From an uncultured Clostridium sp. (GTDB lineage: Bacteria > Bacillota > Clostridia > TANB77 > CAG-508), in the NCBI GenBank assembly GCA_930991035.1, contig CAKNRV010000015.1, positions 1 through 35,053 of the forward strand: a stretch of 35,053 nt of DNA, given 5' to 3'. Below, in pieces: positions 18,001 to 25,141 of the stretch. The stretch's first letter is position 1. The number at the start of each line of letters is the position of its first letter. The notes below the pieces were generated by a model. It made no database searches, was not told the origin of the DNA, and was given only the letters and a program-made list of their open reading frames with translations. The translations under genes and the position numbers were made by a program.

Positions 18001-20072
18001 AATGTTCCTTCTGGATTTGTTGCTACATCATTTTCGTTTGTGTAAGCCATTCTAATTGTACCTGCTCCAGCTGGAGTTAATGTATCTAATGTAATATCTG
18101 TATTAAGTACAATTATTGCTCCTTTATATTCTGCATCGATTGCATATTCTGTTTGATTTCCTTCTAATTCTACATTAATTACCTTGCGTCCATTTTCTGT
18201 TGCTACTTGTGCATTTTTTATTTTTAGTCCATTTGCTAATAATATATTTGAACTATTTAAAGTTATTTCTTTTATTTCTGAAGGTAATGTTATTTTTAAA
18301 GTTGGATTTTTAAATAATGCATTATATATACTTGATGTGTCTAAGACTGCTCTAATTTCTACATTTTCGTTTTCAACAACTGTTGTTAAATCTTTTTTAT
18401 TTATTTCTAATTCTACTTTTGTTTCTGGTTCTTTTAGTAATAATTCTTTCCAAGCAGTATATGTTGTTGTATTTGTCTTTCCTTGTAGCTCTACTCTCAT
18501 TTTGTCAAATGATTGCATTTGTTCTTTTGAGTAGTCAATATTTCCTTTTAATGCTTTTACAACTCTTATTTTTAATTGTCCTTCTGTTATTGGAGCAGAA
18601 GTTACAATATCTAATTGGTTGTTATTGCTTGCAGATATATCTAATACATAATTTCCGTTTTCTAATGTTGTATCTTTATTGATTGTTCCTAAAGTTGTTC
18701 CTTCATTATTTTTTACTGTAATTGTTCCGTCCTCACCTAGCATTTTATTAAATGCTGCTTGGCTTACTTCTATTCTTTTATTATATGCATAGTTGCTAGC
18801 TCCAACTGTTGTAGAACCTTCTCCGTCCTCTTCTGTTAAAAATTTATCAACACTTTGGATAAATTCTAATGAAGTTGTAAGCTTTGCACTGTTTACGGTT
18901 GCTGTGTATTCTGTATAGTATTCTGTTTCTGTCTTGTCAGTTGCATCATAGTTTGCATACACATATCCTTTGCTTATATCGTCAGAAGAATCTATTGCAA
19001 AATCTGTAACAGTTCCTTCTCTTTCCGTGTATTTAACTTCTGCACTTGCAGTACCATTTATTGTAATTTCTTCATTATTATATAATACTAATTTTGAATT
19101 TACTGATACTTGACTGTCAATTCCATTTGTTCTTGCTTCGTACTCGTCTTGTCCTTCATATAGATATGTTACTAAATACTCATCTGCTACATCTTTCTTC
19201 CAAGAAACATTATCTACCGAGTTTGAAGTATTAATTGTAACTTTTCCTGTTTGTGCATCATAAGTATAGTTACTACTTGTAAAGTTTAGTCCATCTGTCT
19301 CTCCATTTGTTGCCTCTGTACCAGTTGCAATTACATTTACTGAAGTAGGATATTTATTATTAAACATTGGTGCTGTAACTTCTATGCTAGTAGTCTTTAT
19401 AGGTAATATGCTGTTTTTTACACTTGACTTTATTGCAGTTTGAACCATTACACCATAATTACCATTTGTTGCATAAGGTACGAATGTGTTAGGCTCAACT
19501 GTAAGTTCTGCTTCAGCATTTCCTTTCCATGCCAATTTGTTAACAATTTCTTTTTCAATAGAATGTTCTTTGCCTTCGCCATCAACATAATTTCCTGTAA
19601 ATTTAGTTGTTGTCTCTTTGTTAAAGTAATCTGCTGAAACGCTATCTTCTACTTTTATCTCAATTGGAAGTTCTATTGTAATATCTGAACCATTATTTAT
19701 TTGCTTTAAAACTATCTTATTGTTTTCAGTATCAATGCTTTGGATATTTTCATTTTTAATTCCATCTTTTAATTTAAAATTTGTATTTTGGAATTCTATT
19801 GTTCCATTTTCCACATATCCAGCATTATTTACAACAATATGTAAATATAGTTTTGCATCTTCGCTGCCCACATCAAATGTTGTTTCGTGACCTCCTCCAT
19901 TAAAATAAGAGTTAAACTCAACATTTTTATGATTTGTACTAGAGTCTTGTTCATTTAACTCCACATTGCTTGACGCATATGCTATTGTGTACTCGCCAAG
20001 TATAAGCATATTTGCACACAATAAAATTATCGCCAAAATTAATGCAATACTTTTTTCAAATAATTTACTCAT
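15066..20072 (-). CDS. Giant DUF11/SdrD-B repeat surface protein
   Basis: A 1668-residue exported protein, first gene of the surface operon. A signal peptide (about residues 8-34, ending YTIAYAS) precedes many beta-rich repeats. DUF11-like domains lie at about 905-1020 (VKMYATIKNNGSQTATNVRV), 1047-1150 and 1177-1300 (TYKFSVTNSGNSKATNVRI). A Pro-Asn-Asp linker (DPNNPDNPNNPDKPN) leads to an SdrD_B domain at about 1328-1420 (GTAWIDSNQDGKRDNEEQ, calcium-loop-like). A last DUF11 domain and a C-terminal helix (about 1638-1660) with KKRVLNKK follow. No LPXTG is seen. The ATG at 20072 is preferred to one 12 bases upstream because the latter lies inside the TGGAGG ribosome site. A consensus promoter precedes it. 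The protein is probably a stalk-like adhesin; the family call is firm, the ligand unknown. Confidence 0.82.
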   Translation of the reverse strand: MSKLFEKSIALILAIILLCANMLILGEYTIAYASSNVELNEQDSSTNHKNVEFNSYFNGGGHETTFDVGSEDAKLYLHIVVNNAGYVENGTIEFQNTNFKLKDGIKNENIQSIDTENNKIVLKQINNGSDITIELPIEIKVEDSVSADYFNKETTTKFTGNYVDGEGKEHSIEKEIVNKLAWKGNAEAELTVEPNTFVPYATNGNYGVMVQTAIKSSVKNSILPIKTTSIEVTAPMFNNKYPTSVNVIATGTEATNGETDGLNFTSSNYTYDAQTGKVTINTSNSVDNVSWKKDVADEYLVTYLYEGQDEYEARTNGIDSQVSVNSKLVLYNNEEITINGTASAEVKYTEREGTVTDFAIDSSDDISKGYVYANYDATDKTETEYYTEYTATVNSAKLTTSLEFIQSVDKFLTEEDGEGSTTVGASNYAYNKRIEVSQAAFNKMLGEDGTITVKNNEGTTLGTINKDTTLENGNYVLDISASNNNQLDIVTSAPITEGQLKIRVVKALKGNIDYSKEQMQSFDKMRVELQGKTNTTTYTAWKELLLKEPETKVELEINKKDLTTVVENENVEIRAVLDTSSIYNALFKNPTLKITLPSEIKEITLNSSNILLANGLKIKNAQVATENGRKVINVELEGNQTEYAIDAEYKGAIIVLNTDITLDTLTPAGAGTIRMAYTNENDVATNPEGTLEQTVNYVAPTGVVAASGISNYKDGAEDILSISDEAKTVEIDSYGSSRTATMNGIVINNYPNDIGNVVVLGRIPSQGNQRIDTEVDLGSTFDIPLNTTIGASGIDASNYTVYYSDNANATRDLEAASNGWGTDAKTTSKSFLIVFNSDYKMTSGSKFEFTYDIQIPANIEPNNSSYGMYKVYYNNEADIGTMAESKDSAIIGIVTEGGPELSAEISSSIDTVREGQVVKMYATIKNNGSQTATNVRVRIPVPEYSQFVDYYAGSQFKPSTDESRTIEVGTLEPGEEEQVTYYIRINDYAYKTGAEGATQEEITESRKFPKNIVHNLEVLTNELQNPIKSSDYVMKVDDGSISICIISDIEETQVLKNGDEMKYTIKFANISGNATVNNTVAKIEIPEGMKYVSAIIKNSLPEQEEIIDGISYDESSRMLTVNLGSFESVKYIILNTTVTDYTGNLRMLVTAIADNIPEQYSNAFENKAEPPKLEISELTSTPRYVKEKEDITYKFSVTNSGNSKATNVRITYNIPDGIKEVKATYMYDGTAAVVSRVQDGKLVIEINWLDPGVTTNVEIIATADFLPDNNDKEIRSKILLQSDSMEDIESNEVVNTIEYNQNINHPDTPGTDDPNNPDNPNNPDKPNRYKITGTAWIDSNQDGKRDNEEQTASGIQVYLLNKSKNSIVEDVDTGNKKITETNNSGKYEFSNLEPGQYVVIFVYDSSRYSLTTYQAQGVDTSLNSDAIDINITLDGERRIAAITDTITITNNNARDIDIGMYEANKFDLRLDKYISKVTLSTPTIGTRVDEHNDEKIAQIQVLGSNLGKSTAVVEYKITITNEGSVAGYAKKIVDYLPEEFSFNTELNSDWYLSDNGNIYNSSLENTLIKPGETKELKLILSVNITEDKIGIVTNTAEIYETYNEQGLQDIDSTPANQASDEDDSSKAEIVLGLVTGKIIGYTALVIVVIAILVVGIYQIKKRVLNKKI
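16095..16156 (-). repeat. Short tandem repeats encoding the Pro-Asn-Asp linker
   Basis: Imperfect 9-base and 18-base repeats of the GGATTATTTGGATTATCT type (plus strand) encode the DPNNPDNPNNPDKPN linker of the surface protein. Such repeats can change copy number by slippage in steps that keep the frame. Confidence 0.65.
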
Positions 20073-20104
20073 AATAACCTCCATTATTTATAACATATAC
20101 ATAT

Positions 20105-20133
20105 ATTATACGACATTTTTATTGCAATTTCAA
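20105..20133 (-). promoter_or_regulatory. Sigma-A promoter of the giant surface-protein operon
   Basis: On the minus strand: TTGAAA (20133-20128), 17-bp spacer, TATAAT (20110-20105), about 33 bp before the start codon. Eleven of twelve positions match consensus. Confidence 0.75.
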
Positions 20134-20163
20134 CACTTTCCAGTCTTTTCCTGTGTTTTTTCT

Positions 20164-20230
20164 TCTTGAACGTTTGGGACACTCCTTTTCGTTCAAGTTC
20201 TTGAACAATTGGGACACTCCTTTTCGTTCA
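20164..20230 (-). repeat. Left array of the 35-bp repeat (two units)
   Basis: GGGACACTCC occurs at 20176-20185 and 20211-20220, exactly 35 bp apart, each followed by TTTTCGTTCA. The units abut without spacers, and the join carries the dyad GTTCAAGTTCTTGAAC. The same unit appears in the opposite orientation at 21731-21857. Confidence 0.9.
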
Positions 20231-20588
20231 TTTTCCGACAATAATATACAATATATTAAATATATTCTAGCATTTTATAAAAACATTTCAATATATAATA
20301 CTTTTACTTTTTCTTTTTTTACAAAAACTATGTTACGGAAGCACAAAATCAAGCCAAATATTAAAATTATATTACATTTTTGTTACATTTTTGAATACAT
20401 AATATTTTTTGTTATATGATGTAATTATTTTTACAAATTTATATCATTATATTTTAGTAACCTTTTTTATTTGTTTGAATATTATATTATAAACTTAAAA
20501 GCATACATTGTATTATGGAGGTTTGTTTGAAATTTTATTATTTTTTAATTTCTTTCAATCTTCAAAATATAAATAATTGGAGGTATTT
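20231..20588 (+). other. AT-rich leader region of the three-gene module
   Basis: About 350 very AT-rich bases without a convincing gene apart from a possible short ORF at the end. It includes a short direct repeat (TTACATTTTTG twice, near 20370-20392) and a candidate sporulation-type promoter. Confidence 0.5.
20484..20509 (+). promoter_or_regulatory. Candidate sigma-E-like promoter of the three-gene module
   Basis: ATATT (20484-20488), 13-bp spacer, CATACATT (20502-20509). The -10 matches the sigma-E consensus CATACAHT fully. The -35 matches the ATATT core of KMATATT, with spacing one base short of the usual 14-15. No vegetative promoter of comparable quality is visible nearby. Confidence 0.35.
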
Positions 20589-20592
20589 ATGA
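20515..20592 (+). CDS. Possible 21-25 residue leader ORF, 4-bp overlap with next gene
   Basis: An open frame of 25 codons from ATG 20515, or 21 codons from TTG 20527, ends in TGA within ATGA and so overlaps the start of the 50-residue gene. GGAGG at 20517-20521 is spaced well for the TTG. The translated peptide is hydrophobic and aromatic (KFYYFLISFNLQNINN). Against it, the candidate transcription start lies at about 20516, which would leave almost no leader. Treat as speculative. Confidence 0.2.
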   Translation: MEVCLKFYYFLISFNLQNINNWRYL

Positions 20593-20741
20593 ATAACAAC
20601 AATAACAATATGGATATGGCTCAACTTATGAATATGTTAGCTAAAATGGATAAAAAAGAAATTGAAAAGGGATTAAGTCAAGTAAGTCAAATGTTAAAAA
20701 ATGGAAATTTTAATAGTAAAAACGAAAATGACAAAAAATAG
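20589..20741 (+). CDS. Unrecognised small Asn/Met/Lys-rich protein (50 aa)
   Basis: A 50-codon gene with a good TTGGAGG ribosome site 5-6 bases before ATG. It begins MNNNNNNMDMAQLMNMLAKM and continues with an amphipathic helix (KKEIEKGLSQVSQMLKN) and a polar tail. The helix resembles the N-terminus of the next protein (NENDIGNIMNQFNKMLENN), hinting at a related helical element. It has no membrane segment or signal. It is the first gene of the repeat-bracketed module, 118 bp before the 156-residue gene. No function can be assigned; strict small size plus a strong ribosome site make it a likely real gene. Confidence 0.6.
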   Translation: MNNNNNNMDMAQLMNMLAKMDKKEIEKGLSQVSQMLKNGNFNSKNENDKK

Positions 20742-20859
20742 TATTGATGGCAAATAGTGTTAGAACCGATTGGTTTTAAAGCTATTTACAAAATTAGCAT
20801 TTTATTTAATTATATTATGAGCTAGTTTTTTAATCTTTAGAAAGGAATGGTATTTTAAT

Positions 20860-21330
20860 ATGAATGAAAATGACATTGGTAATATTATGAATCAATTTAA
20901 TAAAATGCTAGAAAATAACGAGATTCCAGAAGATTTTAAAAACATAATAAATAACTTCAAAAATTCCTCTAATAATTCTGCCAATACTAATAGTTCAAAT
21001 TCGGATAACACTAACGCCTCTAATAACAGTTTTAATAATATGAATATGACTTCTAATAACTCTTCGAACAATAATGATTCTAATAATGCAGGTGATTTTG
21101 GAAATGAAGTTCCTGATATAGATATAAATACAATACTAAAAATAAAGCAAGTTATGAGTTCTATTAATTCAAACAAACACGACCCTCGCGCCAATTTGCT
21201 AATGTCATTAAAACCATATCTAAAAGAAAGTAGAAAGAAAAAGGTAGATGAGTACGTAAAGCTTTTTAGTATAGGTAAAGCCTTTGAAGCATTTGGTTCC
21301 CTAGGTGGTGAAAATAAAAATGATAAGTAA
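20860..21330 (+). CDS. Unrecognised protein with Asn/Ser-rich centre (156 aa)
   Basis: The N-terminal helix (NENDIGNIMNQFNKMLENNE) is followed by a low-complexity Asn/Ser stretch (about residues 33-78). A conserved-looking C-terminal helical domain follows (about 84-150), with ILKIKQVMSSINS, DPRANLLMSLKPYLKES and KKKVDEYVKLFSIGKAFEAF. I recall similar DPR-ANLL-SLKPYL proteins as unnamed hypotheticals in Clostridia, but have no function for them. No signal peptide or membrane helix. AAAGGA lies upstream of the ATG. Its end overlaps the next gene by 11 bases, so the two are translationally coupled and probably act together, the neighbour being a membrane protein. Confidence 0.75.
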   Translation: MNENDIGNIMNQFNKMLENNEIPEDFKNIINNFKNSSNNSANTNSSNSDNTNASNNSFNNMNMTSNNSSNNNDSNNAGDFGNEVPDIDINTILKIKQVMSSINSNKHDPRANLLMSLKPYLKESRKKKVDEYVKLFSIGKAFEAFGSLGGENKNDK

Positions 21331-21712
21331 TTTTCCTTTTTTCCCACAATTTTATGGTAATTCATATAGGCGCCCTCGTACTAAATGGTATATGGATACA
21401 CCTAATAGTAACCTTAATCAGCCTAGTAACAAGTACTCAAAAAACTACAACCCACAATCATACCATCCTTATACTAAAAAAAATGATAATAGCAGCAGTA
21501 CTAGTCCCCATAATATTAACAATGAATTTTCAGAAAGCACTAGAAATAAAGGTTCTGAATCTTTATATAATCCCAATGATTATTTTGAAATATTAGGAAT
21601 TAGATTTCATTATGACGATATACTTTTAATTTGCTTAATTTTCTTTCTTTATAAAGAAGGTGTAAAAGACGAGACACTATTTATTGGATTAATACTACTT
21701 TTGCTTTCTTAA
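21320..21712 (+). CDS. Unrecognised small protein with C-terminal membrane hairpin (130 aa)
   Basis: The N-terminus is polar and aromatic (FPFFPQFYGNSYRRPRTKWY), followed by an Asn/Ser-rich linker. The C-terminus (about residues 93-130) has two short hydrophobic helices around a KEGVKDET turn (DDILLICLIFFLYKEG, LFIGLILLLLS), suggesting a membrane hairpin with both ends on one side. The ATG at 21320 is preferred to a GTG at 21305 because GGTGG lies at 21304-21308, overlapping the GTG and correctly placed for the ATG. It overlaps the previous gene by 11 bases. This terminal motif recurs in clostridial hypotheticals as I recall; function unknown. Confidence 0.75.
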   Translation: MISNFPFFPQFYGNSYRRPRTKWYMDTPNSNLNQPSNKYSKNYNPQSYHPYTKKNDNSSSTSPHNINNEFSESTRNKGSESLYNPNDYFEILGIRFHYDDILLICLIFFLYKEGVKDETLFIGLILLLLS

Positions 21713-21730
21713 CAGAATAGAAGTGTTGCA

Positions 21731-21857
21731 ATTGTTCAATAACTTAAGCGAAAGAGGAGTGTCCCAAACGTTCAAAAACTTGAACGAAAAGGAGTGTCCC
21801 AAGCGTTCAAAAACTTGAACGAAAAGGAGTGTCCCAAACGTTCAAGTTCTTGCTTTG
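21731..21857 (+). repeat. Right array of the 35-bp repeat (three-plus units)
   Basis: GGAGTGTCCC occurs at 21756-21765, 21791-21800 and 21826-21835, exactly 35 bp apart. The two middle intervals are almost identical, the first unit is degenerate and the last partial. Each unit carries a CGTTCAA-4 nt-TTGAACG hairpin. The array points opposite to the one at 20164-20230 and fills the gap between the convergent ends of the membrane-hairpin gene and minC. Confidence 0.92.
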
Positions 21858-21858
21858 C

Positions 21859-22473
21859 TTATTCCAATATTAACTCGTCTTTGTCATTAATATATGCAGA
21901 AGTTTTTACCTTATGTATCTCGCCTTCGTCTTTTTCTATTTCTTTTACTATGTCTGCTATTCTTATTTGAACCGCTTCAATTTCCGAAGCTTCTATAAAT
22001 GCGTCTTTGTTTCCTTTTGCTCCGGCATGAGCTAGTCCCCTTAAGATTCCTAATACAACAATATTTTCACTTGCTACAACTTCTGCTCCGGCGTTTACAT
22101 CTCCTATGATTACAATACTTCCCTCAAATTCTAGTCTTTGGCCAGATCTTAGTGAGCCTTTATGGAACTTTGTTTCAGATGTTGCTACTTCTTTATAGAA
22201 TGTCTTTTTTATTCCGTGCAATCCAAGTACTTTTGGACTATCAAATTCAATTTGTACATTTAAAAATCTTTTTATAACATTTTGAATTTCGTCCATTTCC
22301 CTGTTTTTTAGAATTTTTCCAGTAATTAAGATTGGTGTTCTATCGTCTTTGTATAAATTTTTAAGTTCTATCATTTTTTTCTTTAAGTCAGATATTATTT
22401 CTCTTTGTTCAGCATTGTCTTCTATTTTTATAATGACCTGATTTTTCTTTATACTAATACTTATACTATTCAT
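21859..22473 (-). CDS. minC: Septum site-determining protein MinC
   Basis: A 204-residue inhibitor of FtsZ polymerisation that helps keep division at midcell. The N-terminal domain (about 1-95) is followed by the right-handed beta-helix of MinC_C (about 100-185). Hallmarks are LRSGQRLEFEGSIVIIGDVNAGAEVVASENIVVLGILRG, then LAHAGAKGN and IEAVQIRIADIV. It is the last gene of the mre operon, 16 bp after pbp2. Its ATG has only a weak GAGTGAAG site, suggesting coupling to pbp2. MinC usually works with the ATPase MinD, but no minD follows; the next thing is the 35-bp repeat array. Confidence 0.93.
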   Translation of the reverse strand: MNSISISIKKNQVIIKIEDNAEQREIISDLKKKMIELKNLYKDDRTPILITGKILKNREMDEIQNVIKRFLNVQIEFDSPKVLGLHGIKKTFYKEVATSETKFHKGSLRSGQRLEFEGSIVIIGDVNAGAEVVASENIVVLGILRGLAHAGAKGNKDAFIEASEIEAVQIRIADIVKEIEKDEGEIHKVKTSAYINDKDELILE

Positions 22474-22489
22474 TTACTTCACTCTTTCT

Positions 22490-24568
22490 TTATCTAACAC
22501 TCTCTATGCTTGACTCCGCACTTTTGTCTTCTGTTATCTCTTCAGAGTTCATTCCAAAGTATTCTTCCATAATTGCTCTTGCCACATCTGCTGTATATCC
22601 TCCGGAACCTGCTTTTTCTACCAATACTACTACTGCAATTTCAGGCTCATCAAAAGGTGCAAATCCAACGAACCAACCATCAGCTTCACCTTCAACACCA
22701 GTTTGTGCTGATCCTGTTTTTCCTGCTATATCAATATCAAAATCTGCAAATGTTGAATATGCAGTTCCTCCAGGTTCGCTTGTAACTCCTTTCATTCCTC
22801 TTCTTATAGCATCTAAGTTTTCTTCTGATATATCTAAATCTTCTGTTAATTCATTTTCTGTACCCACAGTATCTTTTACAAAACTTTCTATCTCTTCTTT
22901 TGATACCTCTGTACCGTCAGGGTTTACTATTGATTTTATAATACTTACATCTACATTCTTTCCGCCATTTGCAACCATACTTATATATCTAGCCATTTGT
23001 ATAGGAGTAAATTGATTAAAGCTTTGTCCTATTGCAGCAGATAATGTATCTGCTGGATACCAAGTATTATATCCTATACTATTTGCATATTCTCTACTAG
23101 CTACTATTCCATCTGTTTCTCCAATTAGTTCTATGCCAGTTCTTTTTCCTAAGCCATAATATGATGCATATTTTGATATTGTATCTATTCCCATCCTGTA
23201 TCCTAAATCATAAAAGAAATAATTACACGAATATTTTATAGCTTGTGTTAAGTTTAGGTAACCGTGTCCTACTCCATAGCTTCTATAATACCAGCACGCT
23301 TGACCGTCTCCATATGGATATATTCCTGAATCGTTTATTCTTGTTGATGGGGTTATTTCTCCAGTATCTAATGCAGCTGAAGCTACTACCATTTTAAATG
23401 TAGAACCAGGAGCTTTTTCGGTACTTATTGCTCTATTTACATATTTCCCCGTTTCGTCATTTGCATCGTATTCTTCAGAATATTTTTCTGGATTATAGTC
23501 TGGATAGCTAGCCATTGCTAAAACTTCTCCTGTATTTACATTCATTACCACAACTGCTCCAGCCTCGGCATCATATTTTTCTCCATACTTTCCTGCTGCA
23601 ATATCTTCTATATTTTGTTTTAATGCATCTTCTGCAACTTTTTGTAGGTTAGCATCTATTGTTAATATTACATCGGAACCAGCTACCGCTTCTTCTGAAA
23701 TATATTCATTTGTGATAGCTCCATCGACATTCATATCAACTTGCTTTATGCCATCAGTTCCCTTTAAATATTCTTCAAAAACTTTTTGTATTCCGTCTTT
23801 TCCTATTATGTCGTCACTTCTATATGTATCTTTTCTTGTCGCATATTCTTCCTCATTAATTGCTCCTACAAATCCTAAAACGTGTGATGCTAGGCTTCCA
23901 GAAGTGTATGAAACTACTGGTTCCGTAATAACATTCATTCCTGCAAGTTTTGCATTTTGTTCTCTGATTTGCACTGCTGAAGTATTGCTTATATCCCTTG
24001 CTATTACCACAGACCTTGTATTGCTATATCCATTTCTAGAAATTTCATATCTTACTGCAATGATTTTTCTTGCTAAAGCATTATCCTCTTCGGTAACTTC
24101 GTACTCTTCTTTTAATGCATTAAATGCTTGTTCAGCAGAAGCATTTTCGTCTATGCCATATGTTTTTTTCCATTCTTTTTGTTCGTTTTCGTCTTCATAC
24201 TTAAACTTAAAAGGCTCTACTTCAATTGGAAGATTATCTACGAACTTGTCCTCATTACTTTCTAAAATTTCTATAAATCTTTTTATAGATTCATTTAATT
24301 CTGCATCAGAAACTTTGGTATTATATATTTCTACGCTATATCCAGTTTCTGTACCTACCAATTCTATTCCTGTTCTATCTTTTATAGAACCTCTGGCTGC
24401 TTTTACAACAGACTCTCTTGTTAGTCTAGAATTTGATGTCTCTCTATATTCTTCTCCATGAATTATTTGCAAATTGAATAATTGCAGTAATAAAATTATT
24501 CCCGCTATGTATACAATTGTTGTAAGAATGTTGTATCTTATTCTCTCACCGCTTCTACTCTCTCCCAA
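22490..24568 (-). CDS. mrdA: Penicillin-binding protein 2, elongation transpeptidase
   Basis: A 692-residue class B PBP that cross-links peptidoglycan in the elongasome. It has an N-terminal anchor (about residues 13-35), a dimerisation domain (about 50-290) and a transpeptidase domain (about 335-670). The transpeptidase motifs are SxxK S389-TFK392, SxN S447-CN449 and KTG 617-619. The start is TTG, preceded by GAGGTGG at good spacing; no in-frame ATG lies nearby. Position right after mreD marks it as the PBP2/MrdA-type enzyme of the rod system rather than a spore-specific SpoVD. It ends with an acidic, Ser-rich tail. Confidence 0.93.
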   Translation of the reverse strand: MGESRSGERIRYNILTTIVYIAGIILLLQLFNLQIIHGEEYRETSNSRLTRESVVKAARGSIKDRTGIELVGTETGYSVEIYNTKVSDAELNESIKRFIEILESNEDKFVDNLPIEVEPFKFKYEDENEQKEWKKTYGIDENASAEQAFNALKEEYEVTEEDNALARKIIAVRYEISRNGYSNTRSVVIARDISNTSAVQIREQNAKLAGMNVITEPVVSYTSGSLASHVLGFVGAINEEEYATRKDTYRSDDIIGKDGIQKVFEEYLKGTDGIKQVDMNVDGAITNEYISEEAVAGSDVILTIDANLQKVAEDALKQNIEDIAAGKYGEKYDAEAGAVVVMNVNTGEVLAMASYPDYNPEKYSEEYDANDETGKYVNRAISTEKAPGSTFKMVVASAALDTGEITPSTRINDSGIYPYGDGQACWYYRSYGVGHGYLNLTQAIKYSCNYFFYDLGYRMGIDTISKYASYYGLGKRTGIELIGETDGIVASREYANSIGYNTWYPADTLSAAIGQSFNQFTPIQMARYISMVANGGKNVDVSIIKSIVNPDGTEVSKEEIESFVKDTVGTENELTEDLDISEENLDAIRRGMKGVTSEPGGTAYSTFADFDIDIAGKTGSAQTGVEGEADGWFVGFAPFDEPEIAVVVLVEKAGSGGYTADVARAIMEEYFGMNSEEITEDKSAESSIESVR

Positions 24569-24589
24569 ATTTTCACCACCTCACCTTTT

Positions 24590-25123
24590 TTAAAAATATC
24601 TCGTGAGTATCTTTTTCATTTTAAATGTTTCTTCTAAAGTATGTCCTAATCTTTGTATTAAAGGATACAATATAATTGTAAGTAACAAATTATATATTAC
24701 CTCTATAAATAGTATTTTTATAAAGCTTAATATTTCTATGTTCATATCTAAGGTAAATATATTAAAAGCATAACATACTACTTCATATATTATAGTGCTA
24801 CCTGCTATCATAAGCATTATTGTAATTTTACTTTCTTTTGAGAAATTTTTGTCCAAGAGCTCTCCTAAGAGTCCAATTAGTCCAAGCACTATACCTGAAA
24901 TTCCAACTTGTCTTCCTATCACAATATCTAAAAAAAAGCCTATTACTAATCCAAATATCAAACCTAGTTTTTTACCTGCAAATAGCCCTATAAAAAGTAT
25001 AAATATGACAAACAAATTAGGCTGAATACCAGCTATTGTAAACCAGGTAAAAAAATTTGATTGCAAAAAATAAATTATTAAAAAGGATACTATTAATAGT
25101 ACTATTGCTAGCGCTTTCTTCAA
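24590..25123 (-). CDS. mreD: Rod shape-determining protein MreD
   Basis: A 177-residue polytopic membrane protein of the elongasome with about five or six helices spread over its length (for example IVLLIVSFLIIYFLQ and LFVIFILFIGLFAGKKLG). The conserved GLxxGFFLDI region is visible as IFGLVIGFFLDIVIG. The start is TTG behind AAAGGAAG. It sits 18 bp after mreC and 21 bp before pbp2, the standard order. Membrane topology is inferred from hydrophobicity only. Confidence 0.92.
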   Translation of the reverse strand: MKKALAIVLLIVSFLIIYFLQSNFFTWFTIAGIQPNLFVIFILFIGLFAGKKLGLIFGLVIGFFLDIVIGRQVGISGIVLGLIGLLGELLDKNFSKESKITIMLMIAGSTIIYEVVCYAFNIFTLDMNIEILSFIKILFIEVIYNLLLTIILYPLIQRLGHTLEETFKMKKILTRYF

Positions 25124-25141
25124 ACTTTTTCTTCCTTTCTT

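Noticed and set aside
20153..20419. Plus-strand 88-codon frame through the left repeat array
   Set aside because: Openness comes from the 35-bp repeat having no stops in that frame; it has no ribosome site and no coding character.
20164..21857. 35-bp repeats as a CRISPR array
   Set aside because: Units abut with no unique spacers, there are only two and about three copies in opposite orientations, and no cas gene is nearby.
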